Assembly (NCBI GenBank): GCA_947069175.1
Contig: CAMTDV010000017.1
Coordinates: 37,395,126-37,459,125, forward strand
Source: Scalesia atractyloides
Lineage: Eukaryota; Streptophyta; Magnoliopsida; Asterales; Asteraceae
DNA length: 64,000 nucleotides
Direction: 5' to 3'
Positions 35,432 to 46,862 of the stretch are shown piece by piece. Under the pieces are notes generated by a model, which saw nothing but the letters and a program-made list of their open reading frames with translations, did not search any database and was not told the origin of the DNA. How positions within the stretch are numbered: position 1 is the first letter of the stretch; each line of letters starts with the position of its first letter. Made by a program: the position numbers and the translations under genes.

Positions 35432-36447
35432 GATAGTGTTTACGTGGACATCGGGATTCTTGGACTCATGTACAAGAAAGCGATGTGCACTACTTTGATG
35501 TGCATATCCTATGAATACACAATCAACAGTTTTGGGTCATATCCTAAGAGTCTTAGGAGGTGGTACAATCACCTTTGCTAGGCACCCCACACTTTCAAGT
35601 ATTTGTACGTAGGCTTCCTTTTTCTCCATAACTCATATGGATTTTCGTCCCTATTTTTAAGTGGTATCTTGTTCAAAAGATAATTCGCTGAGAGAATCGC
35701 GTCCCCCCACATTTCTCGGTTCACACCCGAACTGATCAACATGGCGTTCATCATTTCTTTTAATGTAAGGTTCTTACGTTCTGCAACGCCGTTTGATTGT
35801 GGAGAATAAGGAGGTGTACACTCATCTACAGTGCCACTTTTGGCGCATAAATCCGCAAAAGGTGCGACATATTCACCTCCTTGGTCGCATCTAACCGCTT
35901 TTATCTTCTTTTTAAGTTGATTCTCAACTTCGTTTTTGTACAAGATAAACTTTTCTATTGCTTCACCTTTACTTTTAAGTAAATATACATAGCAATATTT
36001 AGTACAATCATCAATAAACATGATAAAGTACTTATTTCCTCCACGTGTGGGAACCGCTTTTTAATCACACACATCGGTATGAATTAAATGAAGGGGTTCG
36101 GTTATTCTTTCAACCGATTTAAACGATGATCTTGTAAGTTTGGATTCTACACATGTTTCGCATTTGTAATCGGAATCAATATGGAATGTTGGTATCATAT
36201 TTAATTTAATTAAACGTCGTAATGAATTAAAATTTACATGTCCTAATCTACCATGCCAAACATTTGAAGACTCAATCATGTAAGTAGAAGTAGAAATTTC
36301 ATTCATGTTTTTCTTGGTGTTAACCACCGTTACATTCATTTTGAACATACTATTAAGGGCATAGCCCTTTCCAACATACATTCCACGTCTAGATAAAACA
36401 AATTTGTCCGATTCAAACACTAAACGAAAACCAAACTTGTTGAGCAT
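35432..36447 (-). pseudogene. Ty1/copia integrase, element E
   Basis: HHCC finger: WHGRLGHVNFNSLRRL then CETCVESK. Catalytic core: Asp in HTDVCD and IDDCTKYCYVYLL, Asp in VRCDQGGEY, Glu in SPQSNGVAERK. An in-frame TAA sits right after HTDVCD at about 36060. A loss of one G near 35575-35580 (VWG-CLAKV expected) and a stop after LRI break the C-terminal part, which otherwise joins the RT in frame. Confidence 0.9.
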
Positions 36448-37682
36448 CTAACCCGATACGAGATTCTTCCGTATATCCGGGACATAGAGGACTTTGCTCA
36501 ATGTGAGCTCCTTGCCAGAAGTCATCTTCAAGATCACTGTGCCTTCACCCTTGATGTTGGCGGTAGCTTTATTTCCCATATAAAGCTTTTCTTCACCAGT
36601 TGCTTCCTTGAATGTTGAGAAAAGAGCCTTACCTCCACAAACATGGCGGGTTGCACCCGTGTCAACGAACCATCCTGGTGGGTTGGCGCCCACCACGTTG
36701 ACTTCTTCAATCATAGCCGCTTCCTCGGTTATCATCGCAATTAGAGGCATACCATCCTCATCAACCATATGCGCACGTTCACGCTTAGGTTTCTTGCATT
36801 CGTTAGCACGATGCCCCGTCTCGTTACAATTGTAACAAGTACCTTGGAAAGGCGCAAACTTCTTTTTCACAGCCCCCTTTCTTGGTCCAAGGTTGTTAAC
36901 TTTTGCTTTCCCCTAATCCTTTTCCGTTAGTTTACCCCTTTTGCCTTTGGAGGAATCCCTTACTTCCACCATGTTTGCTTTAGTCGCAGCTTGCGCAATG
37001 GTGCCTTTTAGAGCGACCTTGTTGTCCTCTTCGATTCGAAGACGGACCACAAGTTCCTCCACCGCCATTTTCTTTCGTTTATGTTTTAGGTAGTTTTTGA
37101 ATTCTACCCACGAAGGAGGCAATTTTTCAATTATTGCTGCCACTTGAAATGTCTCGCTAAGAACCATGCCCTCAGCGTGGATGCCATGAAGTATAATCTG
37201 CAACTCTTGGACTTAGTTCATAACAGTCTTGTATCGACCATTTTATAGTCCAAGAAACGGGCGACAACAAATTTCTTTGTTCCCGCATCCTCCGTTTTGT
37301 ACTTTTTGTCCAAGAGATCCCATAATTCTTTGGAAATCTTGACATTGTAGTACACATTATACAATGCATCCGAAAGGCCATTAAGCACATAGCCTCGACA
37401 TATGAAATCCGTATGCTTCCAAGCATCAACCGCGCACTAAGCTTGAGCGTCGGTCTCCCCTTCCGCAGGTTGGGGAGCGGTTTCAGTCAAGAACCTCGCA
37501 AGGTTCATGGTGGTCAAGTAGAAGAACATCTTCTGTTACCACCTCTTGAAGTGGAGACCCGAGAACTTCTCAGGTCGTTCAGCATGGTTTGCCACTATGG
37601 TCGCTCCTACAGTGTTGGCAGGTGTTCCAACGACAAGGTTGTTAACATTCGTGTTCACGTTGGTATTGTTTTCAGTCGACAT
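36448..37682 (-). pseudogene. Ty1/copia gag and protease, element E
   Basis: ATG at 37682. Gag reads to about 37235 through two in-frame stops (RW-stop-QKM, where CAA became TAA, and one near 37440), shifts frame near 37235, then has another TAA before VQELQIILHG. The CCHC knuckle CYNCNETGHRANEC is at about 36840. The protease has WFVDTGATRHVC (about 36670). A TAG after LVSG at 36448-36450 separates it from integrase. Confidence 0.9.
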
Positions 37683-38023
37683 TCTGAAAAGTAAAATTAA
37701 AATTTTAGTTCGAAATTTTGTTTTAAACCAATAAAAACAGAAGTAAACTCTTAATTTTAATTTACCAAGAATTTACCGTTTGGCTTCTAAGTCCAACTTT
37801 GAAGACCAAAACATAGAAACTCTTATAATTTTTTAAAGTAATTTTAAGAACGAAACGAAGTAATCCGAAATCGTTTTCAACCAAAGTCGCTCCTTTGAAG
37901 ATGAAAACGAAAAGAAAAAAATGTTTTTTTAAAACACAAACTGAGTGAGACAAAACTTGTTTGAATCACAAACGAAGTGGTTTTGATTCTACACGACCGG
38001 TGTTTTAAAATTTGTTTTAAGAT

Positions 38024-39364
38024 TGTAGGAATCCGTTCGCATAAAATAAACAAAAACTTTTATAAATTCGAATTACAATACAGAAATAAATAAAGCTGTC
38101 AATTACAATACTTTTACAACTGAAATAAACGAAATTACAAGACCAAAATCAACAAAAAGATGAAGATCTTGGCTGAGGATCGTGTTAGACACGGGTCCCT
38201 TAAAACAAATTTCGAGTCTCCCAGGAGAACTCGTTTGTTTCCAGGATACAACAGCCCAAGCAGTTGCACTGCCGGAGATGACGACAACCCGAAGGTGTAC
38301 CTTGCTGCAAGAAAGGAGAAGAAGAAAATTTCTGTAGAGAATTCGATGGTGTTCAAGGTGTGACTTCTGGTGTTGAGGTGATGCTGTATTTATACTGCAT
38401 CTGGGTTGAAACAGTCAAAAGGAATTAACTTAATGAATTAAATTGCATTAAACGTCTTTAATGGACTTTAATTCGTCACTTACATTCCTGGTCAAGACCC
38501 TTGACTCGTCTGTTTCAACTGCTGAAGTGTAACTGATCTGTCATTAACTCTGGAAGCAGCAGGTCGCGCGCGCGCGCCTCCATACGGCAGCCCGCTGGTG
38601 CGCGCGCCAGTGTGGCTCACATCCCTGTGCGAGCTTACTGGTGCGCAACCCCTTACGCGAGCATCCTTGCTCCACAGTCCTATTGCGGTGCGCCAATATG
38701 GCTCACATCCTTGCGCGAGCCTACTGGTGCGCCAGCCCTTGCTTGCGCCAATATGGCTCACATCTTTGTGCGAGCCTACTGGTGCGCCAGCCCTTACGCG
38801 CGCATCCTTTGCTCCACAGTCCTATTGCGCGTCCGCCAGTATGGCTCACATCCTTGCGCGAGCCTACTGGTGCGCAAGCCCTTGCGCGCGCATCTTTGCT
38901 CCACATCCTTGCGCGAGCCTACTGGTGCGCCAGCCCTTGCGCGCGCACGCCACATCACCAGGGAGCCATACTGGTCCGCCAGCCGTGCGAATGCGTGTTA
39001 GGGTGCTCCGCACCCTTCACGAGTACACTTAGTGTGTGCTTCCATGAAACAATAAGGAAAGAGTGTTCCCACTTAAATACCCATTTAAGTTTCATCACTC
39101 CGCCTATGTGGGGCAAGATGCTTCTTTCCCATTTATTTCAGCATTTAATGTTTCAAACGCCAAACTTTGAGCATCGATATCTCATTCATCTTAGCTCCGT
39201 TTTGGACGTGGTTTAGTTCGTTGCGAAGCTCTTCCAACATAGAACATAAACCCGGAAATAAATATCTATATAAACCTCAGTTTATAATATTTATTTATCG
39301 TCTAAAATTAGGAAATACGCATTTCCTATATTTATGAAAATGCAATTTTCACAAAATTCCAACA
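38024..39364 (-). repeat. 5' LTR of element E
   Basis: 1341 bp, same termini as the 3' LTR. TATA (GTATAAATA, minus) at 38387-38395. I could not find a tRNA-Met-type primer site after its inner end (38023 downward); the primer is unclear. Confidence 0.92.
38570..38955 (-). repeat. GC-rich tandem repeat in U3 of the E 5' LTR
   Basis: Five or so copies of a block containing TATGGCTCACATC, GCGAGCCTACTGGTGCGC, CAGCCCTTGCGCGCGCAT and CCTTGCTCCACA. The 3' LTR holds only about one and a half copies (32280-32395). In LTR sense the array lies just upstream of the TATA box. Confidence 0.8.
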
Positions 39365-39439
39365 GTCAAGTGAATTCTCATTTACAATTGCCACCTGATT
39401 ATGCTTAGGAAAGAACATCCTTGTAGGTCTAGCAGCCAT
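39365..39439 (-). pseudogene. N-terminus of remnant F, cut off by element E
   Basis: ATG at 39439, 25 codons (MAARPTRMFFPKHNQVAIV) up to the GTCAA duplication. Reading continues in frame on the far side of E at 31742 for a few codons before a stop. This shows that E inserted near the start of the F coding region. Confidence 0.6.
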
Positions 39440-40058
39440 TCCTGAAGGAAAATCAACACAAAACACCAAAATATAAACACAATCTTAAAATAACAGTAGG
39501 TTTTGTGAAATATGGTTAACACTTAGAAAATCTTAGAAAATTTTAAACCCCTAAACAAACAACATTCTGGATAACATTAAACATATGAATATCCCATAAC
39601 ATGTCTATATATCAGAACAAACAATCAAACACAATATTGACTTCGTCAACACAATTAATGTATTTGGGAATACCAATACCCCTGAAACTGTGACAACTAG
39701 CAAAATTACGACTTGATTTGTACGACCTAACAACTGTTTATATACTTAAATACATGCATTTAGACTTAATTATGTGTTATTTGAGCTCACAAAGTCTAGC
39801 AATGTCCGGGCATCTGATGTCAAGTACCAGGTGACTCGTAGGAATTGTCTGTAGGCGAGTGGTCAACAAACAAAAAAAACTAACGTTGGTGATTGTACGA
39901 AATGAAAACAATCTAAATTTGAATATTCTATTTTATTGATTTATATAATTATATTGGGCGATATTAAGTGGTTAAATACCGATTCTAATATATATAATTA
40001 TCTATGTACGTGGCGTCGCATTATAAAGCTTACAAGTTTCAAATGCGTACGCTTCTAC

Positions 40059-40060
<2 letters not shown>
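39440..40060. other. Spacer upstream of remnant F, no supported gene
   Basis: AT-rich, no domain-bearing ORF. Confidence 0.4.

Positions 40061-40062
<2 letters not shown>

Positions 40063-40114
<52 letters not shown>
40063..40114. repeat. (TA)n microsatellite
   Basis: Pure TA run at the left edge of the foldback element. Confidence 0.95.
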
Positions 40115-40117
<3 letters not shown>

Positions 40118-40643
40118 TGAGGTTTATTGGGGAACACTAAAAAGTGGGGAACAGTGTGGAACCGACTCAAACGAACTCCGATTGTACTCATTCCAGCGGC
40201 GTTGGAACCGGTTCGTCGAACCATAACTAGGTTCTTTTAACCCTAAACCCTAAATCCTAACCATTAAACCCTAAATATATAAGGGTTTGGATTTAGGGTC
40301 TTATATTAGGGTTTAGCTTTAGGGTTTAGTTTTAGGGTTAATCATTAGTATTTAGGGTTTAGCTTTAGGGTTTAGGGTTTTAGGGTTTAGCTTCAAGGTT
40401 TAGCCTTTAGGGTTTAGCTTTTAGGTTTATAGCTTAGATTTTACGATTTAGCTTAGGTTTAGCCTTATTTTTTAGCTTTGGGGTTTATGGTTTAGGGGTT
40501 AGGATTTAGGGTTTAGGGTTAAGAGATCCTAGTTAGGGTTCGACGAGCCGGTTCCAACACCGCTGGAATGAGTCAAATCAGAGTTCGTTTGAGTCGGTTC
40601 CTCATTGTTCTTCATTTTTTTAGTGTTCCCCAATGTATCTTTC

Positions 40644-40646
<3 letters not shown>
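40115..40646. mobile_element. Foldback/MITE-like element with telomere-like core
   Basis: Arms of about 105-115 bp at 40120-40232 and 40528-40640 are inverted repeats (GGGGAACACTAAAAA, GGAACCGACTCAAACGAACT, GACTCATTCCAGCGG-type, GGTTCGTCGAACC-type). The centre (40235-40527) is a degenerate array of TTTAGGG/CCCTAAA, first mostly in C-strand form, then as TTTAGGG with GCT spacers. (TA)n tracts abut both sides, so it appears to have inserted into a TA microsatellite. No coding sequence. Confidence 0.75.

Positions 40647-40688
<42 letters not shown>
40647..40688. repeat. (TA)n microsatellite, right side
   Basis: TA run directly after the right arm of the foldback element. Confidence 0.95.
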
Positions 40689-40696
<8 letters not shown>

Positions 40697-40699
40697 ACG

Positions 40700-41720
40700 C
40701 GGCACACATTGATATGGCCATAAATTATATACGTGTGTGTATATTATATATTAATTGTAGAGATGAGGATTTATAAGCATTGTTTCATTGAAGCAACTCT
40801 AGTTTATTGATTTGTTTCAAATCTGAAATTATTCGAATACCCGACTTAAACCTCCTAGTTCTTTATTTTATTTTAACGTCACGAACCTCAAGCCATTTTA
40901 CCGTTGAACTCCACATCCGATATCCAGCCATGAATGTTAATAAAGTTGATGTCCATTGTATTAAACTAAACATTATATAGTTTAATAATCAATCTAGCGC
41001 ACTACATGAAACTATTTATTCAAAATGCTCTTCTTTTCTTTCCTTATTTTTGGAGCCATCGTCTGCCACAAGAATATAGAAAGAATTTTTTTTGTTGAAC
41101 TTTAATATTCCTATAGCATTTTATTAGGATTTTTTTTAGACAATGGACACATTTGATTACCCAATCTCATCATCCTTTCCCCTCATGTCTACGTTTCAAG
41201 ACAAGGGAATGAAAAGAATATGGATTTAGTCTACTCAACAATTATTGAATTATAGTACATTGTCATGATTGTTAACTTTGTAATTCTACACGTCATACTT
41301 ATATTTTCTAAATACTCACGTAAGGAGATATTTCTCAAACCTCATAGACGATTTTGTTACTTTCAAATTAATTCTTGTGTTTTTAACTTTTATAAATTTT
41401 ATTTTTTTAAATAAAAAATAATTATAAATAAAACATATATAATATACACACATTTATATATACACCACATTTATATATTTACTCACTTTTTTAGTTTTCC
41501 TTTTACCTTTAAATAAAATAATAATAATAAATTAATGATATTTGGTACGACAGGAGAGATGAGATGGGTGATACTGATGTTTGGTACGAAGGGTCGAAGA
41601 GAGTAGATGAGGTACGAGTGTCGAGATAGACGAGGCTGTTGTGGCGGTGGTAGTGATGCTAGTGGTGATGTGGAGGTGGAGAAGAGAGAAGAATAGAAGA
41701 GAACGAGTGTATATGGTGTG
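40700..41720. other. AT-rich spacer, no supported gene
   Basis: Only low-complexity short ORFs; nothing recognised. Confidence 0.4.
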
Positions 41721-41730
41721 CGTGTGTATA

Positions 41731-41924
41731 CAGTGACGAAGCTTGAATGAAAACTCTGTGGAGGCCGGACTCTCAAAATCCAAATTAGTGGGGGCCGAAC
41801 TCTTAAATAACTCAACAATATACACTACAAAATAAAAATTCAGAAATTTTCTGTAAAATTATAACTACGAGTGTAAAAATTGGTGGGAGCCGGCTACCCC
41901 AGCTCCAATAAAGCTTCGTCAATA
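41731..41924. mobile_element. hAT-type MITE copy 1, 194 bp
   Basis: Exact 8-bp duplication TGTGTATA (41723-41730 and 41925-41932). Ends CAGTGACGAAGCTT and AAGCTTCGTCAATA. Confidence 0.85.
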
Positions 41925-42313
41925 TGTGTATATATATAAAATTATAAATGTGTGTGTATATATGTATATACGTTATGGTTAATTTATTATTTTTTATTTT
42001 AAAAGTAAAAAGGAAAATTTAAAAAATACGTGTGTATATACGAATGTGTGAGAATATATATATATAACTACCATCTGATTCGCATGTACGGAAAAAATCT
42101 CTCTGTTTTTTTTTTTAGGTTACAACCGTTGTATCATAAGTATGGCAATGTACATAAGCAAAAGCCCAAAGCAATTAAAATTGGAAAAATACAACATATG
42201 AGTTTGGACAATGATCACGCTTATTTTTCATATCTTAGTTTTCAACTTCTTATCACCTGTAGGTATGCGTCATACATGCAATGCTAACTGGATACATATG
42301 AGTTAAACTCTAA

Positions 42314-42567
42314 GGTAGCGTTCGCTTCATGGATTGTAATGGAATTGGAATCGGAATTTGCGCGGGAATTGAAAATTCGTTTTGGAATTTAGGTGTGTTT
42401 GTTTCACATACTGGAATGGAATCCGGATGGAATTGCAATGTAGATTCTCTTCCTTATGTTTTTGTTCAATTTCAGTTCATTTTTTTGTTGAACCAACAAA
42501 ATAAGAAGCGAAATCAACATTCCAATTCCATCAAGATTCCATTCCATTCCTTGAAAGGAACGCTACC
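42314..42567. mobile_element. MITE with TAA target duplication (PIF/Harbinger-like), 254 bp
   Basis: Ends GGTAGCGTTCG and its complement-like GGAACGCTACC, subterminal ATTCCATTCC / GGAATGGAAT inverted repeats, and TAA on both sides (42311-42313, 42568-42570). Confidence 0.75.
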
Positions 42568-42784
42568 TAAGTTTTCATCCTAAAGTTCATTTGGAAAACG
42601 AATTCTAAAATTGGGGAGTACTTGACTATGTGAAACCATCTATATAGTTGTCGTGGAACTTTGTGTTGCAGAAACATAAATTTTCAATAAAAGTATATGC
42701 ATATTACGAATTTACATATGAATATTGTGTGCACGCATAATATACTATATGTTGTTAATATACACAACACGCAGATGTATCAAA

Positions 42785-42951
42785 GTCTGTACACATGTGT
42801 ATAAACAAACAATTGTGTATCTTATATAAACTGATAGTTAGCGAGACTGTACACATGTGTATAAACTAACATCTGTGTATCTTGTATAAACTGATATTAG
42901 CGAGACTGTACACATGTGTATACAATAACAATTGTGTATCTTATATATACG
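42785..42951 (+). repeat. Three tandem copies of a ~60-bp unit
   Basis: GACTGTACACATGTGTATA followed by AACA-TGTGTATCTT-TATAAACTGATA-TTAGCGA repeats three times. The unit includes the palindrome TACACATGTGTA. Confidence 0.85.
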
Positions 42952-43144
42952 GAAACGGTAGAGATCCTATAAGGATTTTGATTATATTGTTTAATAAATG
43001 CAATTTACAAAAAGACAAAAATACCCTTTTGTCCATTATTTTAAAGGGAAGTTATAACATTATAACTACAATCTTGTCATTGTTTAAAAATCTCTAGATG
43101 ATTTAATCCAATGGCTCAGATTAGTTCACACAGATTACTCTCAA

Positions 43145-43145
<1 letters not shown>

Positions 43146-43190
<45 letters not shown>
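43146..43190. repeat. (TA)n microsatellite
   Basis: Pure TA run. Confidence 0.95.
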
Positions 43191-43846
43191 CATATTTATA
43201 ATTATTTTTTTGGTTTTTTTTACTTTAACATAAAAAAAATTAAAAAATAAAAGAATAATTTGGTAAATTACCAAAATCATCCCTGAGGTTTTGGAATTGC
43301 CAAAATTTTCTATGAATTAATGATACATTTTAACTGAGTTAGTGATTTAGATGAAAATGACAACAAAAATGAAAGCTCAATGGTTTAGTTACCAAAAGTT
43401 TATTTTTGGACTGAAGTGGCAGAAGTGACCAAACCTTAGAGACGATTTTGGTATTTTACTCTTTATAGAAAACTAAATTTTACTTCTATATTTAAAGGTT
43501 TATATTCAACCCTCTATATATTTTATTGTGAGTGTACAAAAAGAGAAAAAAATAATAAAATAAATGTTTATATGTAAGAAAGAGATAAAGAGTTGAATGT
43601 AAAAGGTTTTTGAAAAATAAAGAAATTTCGAGAAAAAAATGTGTTTTTTAGTTAAGTTATAGAGGTGGAGATAAAAGCTTGAATGTGAATGTTCAAGGGT
43701 GAGTAACACTAATAGCATGCTATCAACACGAATGATATTGTTAATTCGCCGTATAACAACATTAAATAGGAACATGTTGAATGTTAGTCATCAAAATGCA
43801 ATTAAGAAAAGTCTTAACAAATGTAACATTGCTTATTGCTTAAGTA

Positions 43847-43877
43847 CTAGAATTAGCACTTGTCGCATTGCGACGGG
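43847..43877 (-). mobile_element. Helitron 3' end, minus orientation; 5' end not found
   Basis: On the minus strand a hairpin GTCGCAATGCGAC is followed by AAGTGCTAATT and CTAG, then T. This matches the Helitron terminator layout. The 5' end should lie at a higher coordinate, possibly past the PPR pseudogene. Confidence 0.6.
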
Positions 43878-44267
43878 GTTTGGGAGCAACAAACACACCG
43901 TTACAACAAAAGGAAAATAAACAATCAAAGACAACATATCTAAAGACTACAATTTTAACATTTTTTTCTAAACTATCGCACATAACGCATTCTTTATCGG
44001 GTAGGCCTAAAAGATTATATACTTTTAGGATATGGATAAGTATCACTGCTATCTTAAAATATTTTAAGAAAGATACCTTAGACGCACACTCACAATGAGA
44101 CCAGTTACTACTTCAACGTTATTAGTATAAGCACAAGTCTTGATATAATACTTTGGTTTCGACACAAGGTAATTATGGTGGATAAACCCAAATTCTTGAC
44201 TAAATATGTTTCCCTTGTTGCATATAAACACATCATCGTACACTTAAAATGTTAATTACCAAACAAT

Positions 44268-45218
44268 TCAAAAAATATATGTATCCATTTCTCCAACGCT
44301 TGCATAAACCATACATAACCGAACTGTAAGTGACAACATCAGGCGATACCTTTCCATTACCATTTTATCATACAAACTAAGCGCTTCCTCAACTCGTTGA
44401 TCCTTAATGTACCCATTGGTCAGCGAATTATACGTAACAACGTTTGGCTTCAAAATCAACTCTTTTTCAATATTCTCATCACTGCCAAGTTGAGCACCAT
44501 TAGCTCATAAAAAAAAAACACTCCTTGCCTGATCTAAGAGCATTCACATCATTTCCACCATTTTTATCATATAATTACACTAGAAACAACTATATTTTCT
44601 TTTTTCTTTCAATTAAATAATATTTTTTATACCTTTATCATTATCTTTTCTCTCTCCTCCATACACAACCACTTTCAAAATCTATTAAAATATTATAGAG
44701 GATAAACAATGTCTCTTATATACAAATGAAAAATAACTTTTTTTGTCTCCTCCACCCATAATCACTTTTTTTTATAATATAAAGAACATCCTCACATAAT
44801 TTGATGGAAGGAATGTGAATGCTCTGAATCCTTGGTCTTGCCAAACATACCCATCAAAATATTGTAACTAACAATATCCGATAAAGGTCCTTCCTTTCTC
44901 ATCCTATTCAACACCTCAATAGTCGCATTACCATAGCCAGCTTTAAAATACCCATGAACCAAAGTATTGTAACCAACTACATGCACATAAACATAACCCC
45001 TACCTCTATAACCAAACTAATCCACAACCCATTCTACCCACCCCCAACAAACCTGCATCAAAACAACCCGTAACCAAAATATTACAAGTAAAATCATCAA
45101 AACCAAACCCCTTTTTAACCATCTCAGAACACAATCCTAACTCCTGTTCAATAAACCCATATTTACAAAACCCCAAAATCACAATAACAATACCACATTC
45201 ACCAAACTTGCATAGCAT
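44268..45218 (-). pseudogene. Pentatricopeptide repeat (PPR) protein fragment
   Basis: Several PPR-type repeats on the minus strand: VIVILGFCKYGFIEQELGLC (45190-45130), VVGYNTLVHGYFKAGYGNAT and DIVSYNILMGMFGKTKD (44985-44830), NVVTYNSLTNGYIKDQRVEE (44450-44390), then a frameshifted PDVVTYSSVMYGLCKRW-like repeat. These are the V-x-Y-N-x-L-I-x-G-x-C/Y-K pattern of PPRs, organelle RNA-binding proteins. Stops, frameshifts and a MITE at 44537-44826 disrupt it, and the N- and C-terminal parts are absent. The source gene cannot be named. Confidence 0.8.
44537..44826. mobile_element. MITE inserted in the PPR pseudogene
   Basis: Inverted ends AGAGCATTCACATCATTTCC (left) and GGAATGTGAATGCTCT (right) around 290 bp of AT-rich DNA. 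PPR coding resumes on both sides. No exact target duplication found. Confidence 0.65.
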
Positions 45219-45716
45219 AAGTTTGTAACCCTAATTCAACTCTACCCACTTCACACAAAGAATGAATAATTATAAACAAATCTAAAAACTATACATAAGT
45301 AATATGTGTTTCTGAAAATTTTCCATCTTGAATATATGTATTCTTAAAACGTTAATATAGCGAATGCCCTTCAGACAAACTCTGTGCAATCAATTACAAA
45401 CAGTTGAATTTGATTGCATATCGCAGAAATAGACGGTGTGTTGTTGCCGGTGACGGGCTGGTACTTGTCCTCTCTCTATTTCATCTCATCAGAAGAAGAG
45501 GGCACACCCTTGAAGGAACAAACCTATCAAACAACAAAAGTCATGAGGTCAATCTAAAATGAACTAAGACGTTAGTGATGCAGCTTGTATTTTAGTATTA
45601 CCAAATTGCTTGAAAATTCACGCATTGGAAAAAGACTTGAACATGCATGGCGTGAAGGGTGATTAGAGAAGTGGAGATGAAAATCAAAATTATATGCGGT
45701 GATGAGTAATAAGGAT

Positions 45717-45900
45717 CAGTGGCGAAGCTTGAGATTTCCGACCGGGAGGGCGGAAGTCACCAGACCTAAAAGTTTCTATAAAACCGGGGGTCGGAAACGT
45801 ATATACCCAAAAATTTCTATACGAAAACTGCATACTCTCACTGAGCGAAAATTTCGGGGGGCCGACCGTTCCCTCCCACCCCTTAAAAGCTTCGCCAATG
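45717..45900. mobile_element. hAT-type MITE copy 2, 184 bp
   Basis: Exact 8-bp duplication ATAAGGAT (45709-45716, 45901-45908). Ends CAGTGGCGAAGCTT and AAGCTTCGCCAATG, one mismatch. Same family as 41731-41924. Confidence 0.88.
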
Positions 45901-45908
45901 ATAAGGAT

Positions 45909-46850
45909 AAAGCGAGATAAGGAGAAGATTACACGTAGCAGAAATGTGGCAATGAAGGAAATTGATGTGTAAGAAGTCAAACCCATAGATTTTAGAAAAC
46001 AACCATAGAATTAAAGATGCACATTGTACAACCATCAATGCACCAAAATGTTGCTATTTCTTTTTATATAAATAAATGTACAACCATCTAAATTGTGTTA
46101 TGCTATAAACAGTTCCTTATACTTCCTTTGTAACATTTTGATGTAGGTGGACTATGTTCCAAGACGATCAACCGAAAAGAACACTCAAGAGGAAATATGA
46201 GATAGAGCTAGAAGCCTTGGACGTGTGTGGTTTTTGCCAATGACATCACCAACTATTCCTATTAAACAAACGCCCATCTATATGATGTTAATTATTGGAC
46301 TATTGCACTCAACAGGCTAAGCTTGCGACAATGCCATTTATCACTCGAAGTACTTGTTTAGATTAGGTATGTTCTATTCTTATGTTGCAACAAATTTTGA
46401 CATTGTTTAATCAATAAGATCATTAGTCTTTGTACGGAGTTCCTCAACTTTTGGAATAAGTTCAGTAGTAATACATACATATTATTTGTGCACCAATTAT
46501 AATCTAATTTATTTAAAAAGTAATTTTTTTTTCAATTTTTGGTGTAACCAAACGAGTTTAAAATGATAAATAGGACATGTGCGAATAATTGTATTGAAAA
46601 TATTTAGAAGATCTAACAAAATTAAATTGAATGTTGGTGATGAAAGGATAGCTCATTAAAATATGTTAGATGATAGAGATGTTGCAAACACAACTCTAGA
46701 CTTGCATTTAACTAAGTGTGTGAGTTATAGAATCTTCAATTTCATTATAAGATTCTTCTATTGGCATTTAATCATGTTTGGTGATCATTTTGATGGCATT
46801 CAATCATGTTTGGCGACCAAATCAGGATTGACTTTATCTTTAGGAGTTAC
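45909..46850. other. Spacer, no supported gene
   Basis: Short ORFs only; no recognisable domain. Confidence 0.4.
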
Positions 46851-46862
46851 AAATATTTAGCT

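Larger units (their letters stand above)
31748..39364 (-). mobile_element. Complete Ty1/copia element E, 7617 bp, inactive
   Basis: Two near-identical LTRs flank a copia gag-pol in minus orientation. An exact 5-bp duplication GTCAA lies at 31743-31747 and 39365-39369. The element splits remnant F. The gag-pol carries many stops and frameshifts although the LTRs remain very similar. Confidence 0.95.

Noticed and set aside
39680..39720. Start of another gypsy LTR at TGTGACAACTAGC
   Set aside because: Preceding CCCCTGAAAC is not a convincing polypurine tract and no matching LTR end or partner was found.
40235..40527. True telomere or chromosome end
   Set aside because: Repeats are degenerate, in both orientations and enclosed by inverted arms with normal sequence on both sides.
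41483..41825. Minus-strand ORFs of 111 and 97 codons as a gene
   Set aside because: Ser/Thr/Leu-rich low complexity, and the N-terminal part lies within a MITE (41731-41924).
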